This document shows positions 22,421 through 34,500 of a DNA stretch of 64,000 nucleotides, piece by piece. The notes beneath the pieces were generated by a model that saw only the letters and a list, made by a program, of their open reading frames with translations, had not been told where the DNA came from and ran no database searches. Position 1 is the stretch's first letter; each line of letters opens with the position of its first letter. This DNA comes from Apium graveolens (taxonomy: Eukaryota; Streptophyta; Magnoliopsida; Apiales; Apiaceae), in the NCBI RefSeq assembly GCF_009905375.1, contig NC_133656.1:228063739-228127738 (forward strand). The letters are read 5' to 3'. The position numbers were made by a program, and so were the translations under genes.

Positions 22421-25400
22421 ATGGCCGAGTCCACCGCCGGCGAGAATCCACAAAAAAACGTTACAGAAGAAGTTTCTAGAATCTCCGAGCTCGCTAAAGA
22501 GTTACAGGAATCGTCGGCGTCGTTAATCTCCCGTTCGTCATCGGAAGAAGCTTCGCTCCGGCAACGAGCCTTAACGCTCGATTCTAATATCAAAAATCTC
22601 CGTGTTTCTATCTCTTCTTCTGTTAAACGCGGCAATTTAGTTCCTAAAGATGCCGAAAAAGTATGATTATTATGCTTACATGCACATTATTATTATGTTT
22701 ATTTGATTTAATTTGTGTATTTGTTTGTTGTTTAGTTTGAATTTGATGTTATTGTTGTTGTTATTTGATTTATTTAGTTGGAAGAGGAGTTGCGGAGAGC
22801 TAGGTATGTGCTGAGTGAAGGCGATGCGGCGTCGTTTCTACCGAGTAAATCGCAAGGTGTGTGTGGTGTTAGGTTTTGGTGTGTGTGAGTGTAGATGCTA
22901 GATTTGTAGGGTTTGAATGAATTGATGTGTTGAGGATGTGGTGATTGTGTGCAGGAAGCTTTTTGAGGATGTTTATTGGTCCGATTAATGTTCGTGCTAC
23001 TCGGAAAGATGTTCAACTCAAAGTGAAGGAGGAGTACAATAGCTTTAGAGTATGATTCTAGTGGTTTTTTGTAATAAAATTTATTTGTGTTGTGTTTGTT
23101 ATATAATTTAGTGGTAAGAAGTTTAAGCAATGATTTAAATGCTTTTTGTACATCAGTCTATTAATTTCAAGTAGATTTTGAAAATAGTCGTGTGTTTTAG
23201 AGTTTTTATGACTAAGAAAGAACTTAGAGTACAGTTATAGTAGTATTAGGTATGTAGTGGATGTGGGACAATATTTAGGCAAAAAGATAAAATTAAACTG
23301 GACATTGTGTTTGGTGGTTCGAAATAAATGTACTGTCAGGGTGATTATGATTTTGTGGCTTTTAATGATCTAATTCCTTAGAACTTGTGCCCACAAGATA
23401 ACTTTCTGCATCACACTTACTTGATGGCTGTAGTGTGTGTTGGTGAGAGGCTTAGGTTTCTTATTAATCAATTAAATTTGAAGAGTTTGTTTGTTCAAAA
23501 CGTTATTTAGCAAAGCTTGTTACAGATGATAATTGAGATAGTTGGGTAGGTGAAACCATTAGATTAGTATTGTTGGCCTGTAATTTTCAAGTATCAAATC
23601 TGAGCTATGTGTCCTGGTTGCATTCTTGGTTCTTCCTTTATAAGCATGCTATCTAGTCTATGCATGACTAAACTGGGAATGAACTCAGATATTCTTGGCT
23701 CAGATATTGAATAAGTTTTTGATAACAAATCTATGAATTTTTAAAAGAACGCAACTATGCTGTTAGAGTTGCAGTTGCCTGACTGTAGATTTATTCATTA
23801 TCGTTGTCAAATTAATATTTGACTATCGATTCTTTAACTGCCTGTAATCGCAGGATAGAACTGCATTGTTATTTCTTGTTTTCCCAACATTACTACTTTG
23901 CTTAAGGTCATGGATTTGGGGTGGATGTTTACCTGCACTTCCAGTGCAACTTTACCAGGTACTTGTTTGTAAAATATAAAATAGTATTAATTAAATCAAC
24001 TAAATGAATAATTTCTTGGCATATCGAAGCATACTAACATTCTTCTTTCAGTCCTGGTTACTATATCTATATACAGGTTTGGCCTTGCGGGAGAATATTT
24101 TGAGATTAAATGGAAGTGATATTCGTCCATGGTAATTAAACTAGAAACTTCACTCCATTCATTTAGTCCATCTTGCATGGTGACAACTTGTTTTTTTCTC
24201 TTGAAAAAGATGCGGACAGTTTGAGGTTTTCATTAAGCAAGTGAATATACATGTTATTCCTTCTGGCAGGCACATTTCCTTGCAACCGAAATCCCTTACT
24301 ATTGTGAAAAGTAAAGTATCATTTTATGGTGTGACTTTAGTATCCACATACATATAGATGAGTTCTCTGTAGTGACCTATCACCTATGAAACTCTTTTCC
24401 CTGTACAGTATTATTTAAAATGTTTGATAGCTGATTGTGAGAATTGAATTGTAGACATTTCTAGGAGGAACTTTGCGACAGCTTGAACGCTCCTTGGGTT
24501 CATTATAGTATTATTTATGTATATTTATAATATTTTATATTTTATTTAGTTGCTACAACCATGAATGGGACATCACAGATATGCATCTGCAGGTGGATAT
24601 ATCATCACTACTTTGCAATAGTTATGGCACTCATCAGTCTGACTTGGGAAATAGGACGACAGCCTGATTGTGAGCAGAAGCAGGCAAGATTTTTTTTTTT
24701 TAACAATTTAACCTTTTCACTGTTTTTATAACTATAACCAAGTCTTTTCTGCAGAAAGGTGTGCAACTGTTTTTGAAATGGGCAATAATGCAAGGAATTG
24801 CGATGCTTCTGCAAAATAGATATCAAAGACAGAGACTCTACACTCGTATTGCGCTTGGCAAGGTAAAGTAATTGCCTCATCAGTCATCACTAGTAAATTT
24901 TAGCTGTAGGTTGTCAATGCTTATTGTTCCCCCTTGCCCACTTGAAAGCACTTTTTTCTGGATGAGACAAATAATCTTATTCTTATATACTTGATAAAAA
25001 AATGGTAGGCTAAAAGGATGGATGTTGTGTGGGGAGAAACTGCTGGAGTGGATGGCCAGTTATGGTTGCTGTGCCCTATACTCTTCACATTGCAGGCAAG
25101 TCATAACTGCACACTTTTGAATACAACTTTCCTGGATAATGTGTAAAATTTTGCTCAAGGCATGTTAAATTTCTGTTGAGATGAATTATGTAATATATAT
25201 ACTGTTTTTCAGTGGTGTGCCCATGGGCACACAATAAGCACAAACTTCTATAATTTTGGCTGACTTGTTTTGATTGGCCAACACTTGTTAATAATGGTGG
25301 ACCCCCCTGCATTCACAACAACTCCACCAATCAAAACACTCCAAACTTTATAAATTTTAGTGCTTAGCATGTGCCCATGGGCACACACTAGACAAACCCA

Positions 25401-26960
25401 TATATATATGTCACAGCATGCGTCGAATTTTATAGTCACCTAGTGTTATGTATCATGTATTCATGTGTGTGACATCTAGTTCTATAATTAGTCTACTCCA
25501 TTTTTCTTTTGTATCATGGTTCATTAATTTTAGTACTGTTTCATATACAATGTATGCTCTTGAGAAATTGATAGTAAATGGAATTTTTGATATGTATTGT
25601 TATGAATTAGGATGGATAGCTAAAGGAATTAAATTGTCATAGAAATTGTTTCTTTGTTTGGCAGGAAAGATGGAAGACTATCTTCTTTTCACCACAACTA
25701 TTTAAGAACTACCTTTTACTGCGGAAAAGGGCACTCTATAACACAACCACTAGGATTCTCTTTCCTTGTTGCCTTGCTACGTATACTGCCTACTCAATCA
25801 TAAACATGAGCTAACAAGATATCAACAGGTGTCGAGAGCACTAAAAAAAACTTTGAAAATAATTCTGATAATGGCTTGCTCACAGGTCTACCTTTTTTTT
25901 ATAATTCTAACCTGAGTAGCCATTTTGAAAATAGTAGCGAAGTGCGGTTTCATGATCTTCATAATAAACGTTCTTAGTTTAGTAATTTTTACTTGCCCGT
26001 CCTTCATATAATTTGTATAGAGTACAAGTGGTGTTCCTTAACTGTTTATCTTAAATGATCTGTCAAGTAAGTTGATACAGTAACATTATATGTTATGCTT
26101 TTTTAAAAATTTTTTTACTTCAACATGCTTCTTTAAAATTGCCTGCATTCCATTCTCTAGAAGTTGGTGAAGTGAACATGATTCATGAGAGATCTATACT
26201 TTCCATTTAAATAGCAAAAAATGTAGTGTTTGTGAAGAACACAACTCCTTACTGTAGGATAAGCAATAATTATATCGAAAGTGTGTATGTGTAATTCTCT
26301 AATCTGTTGAGTCTATGCCACTCGAGAAGTTTTTTTGGTAGAAGGAATTTGCGTAATCTTTTCGGGGTATATGATAATATTTAAATAATATTTCCGATAT
26401 ATTGCACAATTCCCAAGGAACACTGTATCAAAAAATTTGACTGCCAATGAAAATTGTTGTCATATCTTCAACGTAAGGCTACTTACCCTTCTGATTCCTT
26501 AAACAATACCACTTCTTTTGACAGAGGGAGGTGTTGTACTCTCTTAGTCATACACAAACAACCATTTAAGATCAAGGTTTATTCATTGACCGACTACGCT
26601 AATGACGGGGAGATGTTGGCTTTTTTGTTTCAGGGTTTTGAAGCATATGTTGGAGTATTGTTGCTTAAAACTGCAGTAGTTGGTGTTGTTTCGGAGTGGC
26701 AGGTGAGAACTATATGCGGCTATTAAGTGAAAATCTCTACGATAATTTTGATTAACTAAGGCTTTAATTTTTTTTGTCACCCCTTGTTTGTTGCTTCCTT
26801 ATATGCAACTTGAATGAATTCTGCATTTTTCTCTTGATAGGTGGTTACTTGCGGAATACTTCTTATAGTTATGGCCGCCGGAAATTTTGTTAACACAGTG
26901 CAGACTCTCTTGGTAAAATCTCGGTTCAAGGCAAAGATGAAGAAAGGTAAAAGCAAGTAA
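22421..26960 (+). CDS. TMEM120 / TMPIT-like transmembrane protein, 10 exons, 357 aa
   Basis: Exons: 22421-22660, 22778-22856, 22955-23049, 23854-23958, 24052-24131, 24593-24683, 24755-24862, 25009-25095, 26634-26702, 26841-26960; the sum is 1,074 nt, a whole frame. Residues 1-105 are soluble and coiled-coil-like (ELAKELQESSASL). Then come about six hydrophobic segments, including LLFLVFPTLLLC, WLLYLYTGLALREN and GILLIVMAAGNFVN, and a basic tail (FKAKMKKGKSK). The conserved YHHYFA motif lies near residue 203. Order and motifs match the TMEM120 family. Animal members have a fold like ELO fatty-acid elongases and bind coenzyme A; the plant role is unknown. Probably in the endoplasmic reticulum or nuclear envelope (family knowledge). 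Two introns begin with GC (24684 and 25096). Intron 8 contains a MITE and a possible alternative last exon. Confidence 0.92.
25211..25399 (-). mobile_element. MITE with palindromic ends (copy 1), in intron 8 of the TMEM120-like gene
   Basis: Both ends carry TGTGCCCATGGGCACA, itself a perfect palindrome. On the minus strand the element begins TTTGTCTAGTGTGTGCCC; the opposite end begins TTTTTCAGTGGTGTGCCC, giving imperfect terminal inverted repeats of about 18 bp. A second copy lies at 54511-54683, with the same order of internal landmarks (AAGYACTAAAWTYTATRAA, TTTGGAGT, ATTGGTG). No coding capacity. Target duplication not resolved. Confidence 0.7.
25665..25814 (+). other. Possible alternative terminal exon in intron 8
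   Basis: A strong acceptor (TTGTTTCTTTGTTTGGCAG) is followed by 49 open codons and TAA at 25812-25814, in phase with exon 8, which ends at a codon boundary. Splicing here instead of to exon 9 would replace the last two membrane segments by an unrelated hydrophobic and basic tail. Not part of the conserved family protein. It could be chance. Confidence 0.25.
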
Positions 26961-28550
26961 AATTTCATGTCAGATTGACAGAGGATCTGTGGTTGGGAGA
27001 CCAATTTTATAGTTTGGGTCTTAGGGCAATGATGAACAGATGTTACAGTCGCTTTTTCCAAGGCAAATCCCTACCCATGTCACTCCTATATATGCCATAA
27101 AATGCTATTGACATTTAGCTAGGGTGATCTTGGTTACCGTGAAACAGAGTTTTTTTAACTTAAAAAACAGAGTTTTGTCCTAGTTGGTCATGATTGTACC
27201 AACTATTCTCTTGTAAAACTATTAGTGAGCAATCCATTTGTTATGCTTATGCATTGAAGTCTTCAAAGTTGTCATCTTTTTTGAACGTGCAAATGTAATA
27301 ATCTCTTCTGTGTGCAATTGTTCAGGCGCTATAATAAAGCCAAGTTTACTGGCTTATAGCTGTCTCTCTTTGCGAAGTTTACTTGAATTTGTGTTTTATC
27401 ATCCTGGTGCTAAATTTGTCTCTTCTAAATGGGAATACTCCCCAGCCAAAAACATTTCAGCATTTCTGGGCAACAGATTTCGTTTATTTTGCACAAATTT
27501 GGCTAATCATTACTATATTAGTAAACAAGTGTTACAAAAGCAAATTTCTAGTTGGTTATATAAAGTCGTTACATCGAAGGATTTGTTTTATGATCATAAT
27601 AATATTCTTGAAGTATGCTGGATATCAGTACGAATTTCATTTAGTCACATGGCAAAAGACTTACTATGATGAAGTTATTAGAGAAGATGGTCCCTGTAGG
27701 AAATCAACCTGTGTTAAACTTTGGCAAGCATAAGATGCTTAGCCCACCCCTAGAGAAGATAAATTTTCTATCACTTGACTTGCTCACAATGGTCCCAGTA
27801 TGCCGGTAGAAAGCAACTTCTCTTACTATGTCAAAACTTAAAAGCATATGTGATGAGTAATTGTTTGGCACTTTCCTGAACACATTTATTTTCTTTGGTT
27901 AGCTCACCCTTGAAGAATATATGGCTTAGCTTACCTCTCGAGAAATATTTTCTGGACCAGGGGAAGTGGGAAACCCAGTTAGAGTATTAATTATAGTTTC
28001 CATATCGATTTTTGAAAATGTGGTATGGTAAGAGGTGAGACTCGAAAATGCTGCACTTTGCTGAGTAATGTTCTACCTCTATTCTGCATCAATCTTATGA
28101 TTCAACAACTTTTGGTAGGAGTAGCATTTTTGAGAACATCAACAGTATATCCGACTCTGAAAGGCTTCGGAAGCATTTTTGAGAACATCAACAGTATATC
28201 TGACTCTGAAAGGCTTCGGAAGCACCTCACAAGACTGTTCCCCGGAGTGGCAGATCTGTGATAATAAATGTCACAGATCATCTTATTATCACAGATTATC
28301 AGAAAGGAAATTGCTTGATCTTTTTAGCACACTACAATGCTATCCACGCCCGGAGTTTAGATTAATGGTCTCTCACACAATAACAATATCCATACCCGGA
28401 GTTTAGAAAGTTGACCTTATAACGGAAATAGACTGAAAAAAGGACAGCACAAAAAACTTAAATTTATCACAAAAATGTTAATCTCTTATGGAATACCAAT
28501 TCCTAATCTAGTGAATATGATCCTAGAAATTACACATGTATATCACTGTA
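26961..28550. other. Convergent intergenic region (3' ends of TMEM120-like and MEB-like genes)
   Basis: No third gene is supported. The ORFs at 27238-27733 overlap in two frames and have no family features. It holds a 49-bp tandem duplication. Confidence 0.5.
28123..28220. repeat. 49-bp tandem duplication
   Basis: AGCATTTTTGAGAACATCAA and the following bases to CTTCGGA occur at 28123-28171 and again at 28172-28220, with one or two mismatches (TATCCGAC/TATCTGAC). Confidence 0.9.
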
Positions 28551-31500
28551 TCAGTAGGATGCCCATGCTGGTTTCATTAATACATTCTCTGGCAGAGTGA
28601 CAACTGAACCTGATTGGAATATATGAAGATTCTCCAGGAACATATTGATCAGGTTACCAACTCCATAAGAAATGCCTGAGACCATTAGCCCCATTATAAC
28701 ATAGTATAGTACAGTTTTTATATAAGATCTTGGTGGCCTCTTAACATATGCCTTTCCCGAGGCTAGTATAATGATGGATAATAGCGAAGCTGCTGCAACA
28801 TTTACCAGCTTGAGGTTCCTGTCGTCACTCTTCCGGAAAGAGAAGCCATACGTAACAGGAGGTACTAAGCCAAAGACAAGGAATGATATAATAGCAACGA
28901 CTGCATGAAGCAGAAAATTCCTTCTGTGGCCCAGTTGTTCATGGTAACGGTCTACTTCCTCATCTAACTGATCAGATGCTTCAGTCTTCTTATCATATTT
29001 CAGTTCCCAAATCTGTAGAAGATTTTTTTTGTTAAATATGCAGGTATTCTGACTGCATCACAAGACTGTCTAATGTTTCTTTAAAGGTCATGGCCTAAAT
29101 TATGATAACACATAGCACATATAATTAGATATCTACTAGTAATATATTGCGATAATTAGGCAAAAGTTTATTGTACGACCTTAAAGTTATGACTTGGAGT
29201 TTAATATATGTACTGCAATGTTTTGTAAACACTCTGCATGCATGCTTTACACACCATAGAACATATATAAAACTCCTTAGGCTGACTGTAAGGTCCTAAT
29301 GTAACAAAACTCTGCTATAATAATCTTTTTGTTTAACTAGTTTCACGAAAGGTTTCATGTCTAACTTCTTAGCTACTCAATTAGCTATTGAAAAAACTTC
29401 TAGATACTCAACAATAAATATTGAAGATAGAAATATACTCTGATCACATAACACCAAACCTGAACTAAGTCTCCACATTAAGTTACACTTGAAAGAAAAC
29501 AATACTTACATTGTGACCAATAACAATTAGTCCTCCAATAAGAGCACCCAATCCCAGAGCCAGAACATTCACTACAATAAAAGAGATGTTAGTGACACTC
29601 TGATTGACATCATTGTTACTTTGTCAGACCAAAAATATAAAAACTATAAACTATTAAGACTGCAAAAGAGTTTGAAGCAATACATCCCAAGACGGTAAGG
29701 GTTCTTATTGCCTGTAAGTACAATGTTAAAGATGTTGCCAGGAATAACTGTTCTTTCTTGTCATATATGCAGAGTTCTTGGGAGGCACACAGGTCAGAGA
29801 GCGAGCTGATGAATATATATCCCTGTGCTATGTGTTTTAATTAATCAATACATGCAGTTTTGCTTTAGTCACAGACTCAAGTTTAACGATAATTTGGTGT
29901 TTTTATTATTTAGCTCATCATCAGCATTTCACATTGCAAGATATTGATAAACCTGACAACCAAAAAATAAAGAAACAACCAAGCGGAATATATCAAACTG
30001 TGGCATCAACTAATTAATGAACCATGGGGGTAAGGTCCATGTTTCTGACACTTTCTGTTAACATAATCTCTTTATGTAATTTATTATAATTATGAATCAA
30101 ATATCACCATTTTTATAATTGAGCTAAATTAAACTGAATATCACTGTCTTTCCGGATGGGCCAGCTATAATTCACTCTTTAACAATTAGACACTTACACA
30201 CATCTCACAGTTAAGATATTATGTACTGGCAACTTTGAGTAAAAGCATGTAAATTATCCAAAACGTAGGTAAAACACAACAAATATGGGAAACTTACATG
30301 TGGGAGAATCAGAGCCAGCCGCAGATGACACGACGCCAAGGCTTGTTATTGATTCTACTAATCCTCCATACACAATGCTTTTAATTATATCCAGTCCTTG
30401 AATTCCTTCTGTAGATATGCCTCTTTGTTCATTTATTTGTATTCGAGCCTCTAGTTGTTGCAAATTTCCAATTTCTGCTGCATTAGTTAAATTCTGAACT
30501 TGCGCATCAGGCTCTTCAGTTTGACTGCTTTCAATTACTATCGTATCACTGACTGCATCATATTGAAAACAAAAAACTGCATTAGTAATTACCAATGAAA
30601 GCCTTAGCACTGATGATTGCTTCAATTCTACTTGTAAAACGTGAGTAGATGTAAATCTGTTTAAGGTGAGACATCTTCTGAAAAACTAATGGATACCACA
30701 ACAATGTCCCTTGGCGATGTTTACTAATCTTTTTCAGCTGAACATGATTGATTCTGGTGTAAAATTAGGGAATATTAGTACAAGCCATAGAATACAATGG
30801 CTCTCTGGCTTTTCGCTTGCCAGCTCTCAGGTCCTGCATGATCTCTTAAAATAATTCAAGACAAGCATTCATTTTCTTCATGTTAAAAAATCTGGATGGG
30901 ACAAAGTGCAAAATAATAAGCAGAATCCACATGCTCCGTAATGCCCAAGACATATTTCTAATTTAGACGAAATCCAGTTGCAAGTTGAAATGTATGTAAT
31001 AAATGCAGGTAAATCTATATCCTGAGAGAAAGGGTTCTGTGCAGTCACCATTTTAGCTGAACGAAGCAATAGCCCTTTAAAAATAAAATGACAGACCTCA
31101 ATAACAGTTGCACAAATTTCGAACATGATTAATTAGGTAGCTTTAATTTTCTCACCTGAACTTTTTGGAGCATCTGTATCCTTTAAAGGGTTTTTGAGAT
31201 CAATTTGTCTTCCCTTGAGCAATAGAGTGTTCTGGATTACTGGAATTGGGGTACTTTGATCAGCTTTCAGGGGTTCATCTCTATATGCCTCTGCTTTGTA
31301 TATGTTGTTATGTTGATAACCTTCGGAATGAACCTTGTCAGCTTCAGAACAAACAAATAGGATTGTGATCCACAACTTCAATAGCCACAAAATTACTGCA
31401 TCTAAACTACAACTATGTATCCCTGGTCTATAAGCAGAGAGAAGAACGAAACCAACTGCTTCTGACTTTCAAAATGGAAAATATTTTACAATGTATTCCC

Positions 31501-34500
31501 TGCCCAATTACAAGTTTCAAGACGAAGAAAAGGAGTATATGAATACTTGTTTGATATGAACTGCAGAGGAAGATTCTAGCTTATCTTAATGCTATTAATC
31601 TTTCCCGTCAAATGCACTATATGACCTTGCAACTGGTAAAGAAACAAGTATATCTTAATGCTATTGTTTAGGGTATCATTCCCTAAACAATTTTGATGCC
31701 ACAAAAGATTAAGCATATTGGCTGCTATGCATGACCTACAACAAGGGTTAAACCTTTGTTGGTCATAGACAAATAATGAAACTCAATTTAACTGTGTCAA
31801 GCTGCAACTTTCAAATCTGCTCGCAATTGTTGCACCATCAGTTGTCATCAGATATAAGTAATTTTACTTAAAAAATACAAAAATAAAATACAAGCAGAGG
31901 ATTGAACTAACTTAGCGAACAATAATGTAAAAACCTAAATCTGTGGAGATCAGGACAAACTTACAAAGCAAATAATGAAATTACATGGATAAAATTTTGA
32001 TTAGTTGTAAATCCACAAGTCCGGCATATATAATCACATGAAAATATTTTAATTACCCAATCTATTATTCAGCAGGACAAAACAAGATTGACAAATGCAA
32101 CTGCTGTGTAGGTTGCTCAAGCTGTAAAAGCACAATATTTCTACTCACAAACCTTCATCATTTGTTGTGACTTCTTCATTTCCGGTTTGGGTTGCAAATT
32201 TGGATAGAAGCAATGCACTACTTTTTTGCTCATTCTGAAGAGGTGTACTTGAAGTTATGTTCACTTTGCTGATGGTAGGCGACTCTTCATGGAGTAATAG
32301 AGGTGTCCGTAATAAAATAGCTGTTTCCTTCTCATCTGCAAAGTCATTGTTCAATATGCGTGAAAAACACAGCTAAAAAACTAGACCTAATCAAAACTTC
32401 TCGAGTTCTGGTATTAAAATTCATGGTAAATTTGGTTTAAATTTCTAATGAGGGCACAACAGATGCCCTGAGTATTTTTCAGATGATTGACACACATTCT
32501 TCATCTACAGAAGATGAAGATGGGTAGCATATTATAACAATTCTTCGAGAGAACGATATTATTAGTTACTACTACGATATTTGAAGTTAGGACTATAAAC
32601 ATTAAAAATAGTAGGTTATGGTCAAACATGAAATAGTGCTATTTGCCAACATTATGGTGTCAAATCATGTACCTGAATTTATACTTGGTATTGTTCCATT
32701 GATCTTTTGGTCTGTTTGGGAAGTCTCGACAGTATTAGAACTGACAGCTGAAGGAATAAAAAACTTGAGTCCACTTTCTTGAGGTTTAAAGGTAGAAATT
32801 TCCGCAGCTTCTCTGGAAGTAGTTGGTGGGATGCCGGCCAAAGTTATTCCCGGATGTTTGCTTTCATGACCACGTAGCACCTCATAGTATGAAGGAGACG
32901 GAACATTAATGCCACCTTCCTTAGATCCACTGATTTCACTCTGGACACTTTTTCCATCAGCATAAATTGCATCTGAGGGAGTTTTGTTTTCTGAGGATTC
33001 CCCATTCTCCTCATTCAAGTTCATAGAAACTTGATCCCTAAGATTATCTAAGTTTTCAGGTTCTGCCAGACTAACTTTTTGAGGAAATGATTTATTAGTT
33101 CCATGCTCCATAACTTCTTTGAAATTAGACTTTATAGGTTTTTGGCTTAAATTGGTCTGAGTATGAGAGAAAGATTCATGTATTGGTGAGACACTACCAT
33201 TTTGTTGGCTTGTCGAGTTTGAAGGAATAAACACTTCAGTGCCAATTATTTCTGCATCTGCACTGGCACCAACTCCTGCATGGGATTTCACATAAGAATA
33301 GTAGGACTTCAACGAGAGATTATTAGATAAACATTATCCAGTGAGGTGATATTCTAATCAACAATCCAATCTATTAATTTAATTTAATGTCTGTATATCA
33401 ATTTATCTTGCCACCAAGCTGTTGAGAATGTGCCTCTTCTGCACCAAAACACTCAGGAGCTTATAGTTTGATGATGATGGATAAGGTTCTGGACACCATA
33501 CAACCACGAATAACTTGTAATATATATATGTAAGGCGTGAATATAGGGATGTAATTGCCTTCATCCATATCATTATATAAGGAAGTAGGTTCTTTGAGGA
33601 CTCTTTACACAAGAGAAAAGGGGATACGAGCTAAATGTATTTACACATAAGTACTTGTACTGTCTTCCACTCTTGTTTATTGCCTTCGGCTATTCTGTTC
33701 TATAATTTAAATTGCACCTGACAGCCCCTGCTGTCAATTTTCTTCTGATCAACCACTGCTCTAGACAATCTATGACAAAACTTAACTTAATATTTGCCGG
33801 ATTGTAATTGGTTTATGATGCATCCACATTCTCATTTGAGCATATGAAGAATAATATTTGATGCACATATTGACCCTAAAAAATTACTCATTTGTAGCCA
33901 CTAAGTTGCCAGGATTCATTATAGAATCCATACACAAGCACTAATTATTAATAAAAATGAAAGCACGTATGATTAGTTCCAGTACTTTTTATTTCTGTGA
34001 TAAAAACTAAAGGACCAATTCGGTTACGATCATGAATTTGAATTTTTTTCCGACAAACAATACATATATTACAATTACATTTGGCCCATAATCAGACCTC
34101 ATATAGGTTGGCCAGAGCAGAAAATGTGCCTATCTACATATTTTAGTAGATACATTATCCCACTAACTTAGGTCAGAAATCAAATTTGACAAGATCGAAT
34201 AGTTAACCTATGGTCAAACAACATATATTTCTACTGCACTTTGTAAACTTACTTGTGTCTGACTGAAAAAGAGTTGAAAACCAGCTTTTCTTCAGAACTT
34301 GTGGTTGTGGAGGATCTTGCAAATTATCCTTGTCGCTTCTATCTCCAAACATTCGGAACAACTTAAAGCCATCACCTACAACGTAGATAGAAACATACGC
34401 ATACTAGTCATATGAGACCAACTATTTAAAAAGAAGAAGCCAGTAAAATACATACAAAATGGATGAAGCACTAAATTTATATTCTTAAGTTGGAAAATAT

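Noticed and set aside
27238..27733. Two overlapping ORFs of 143 and 116 residues
   Set aside because: Different frames over the same DNA, no recognisable motif, and located in the 3' flank of the TMEM120-like gene.
33403..33612. 69-residue minus-strand ORF
   Set aside because: Lies in an intron of the MEB-like gene with no splice or family support.
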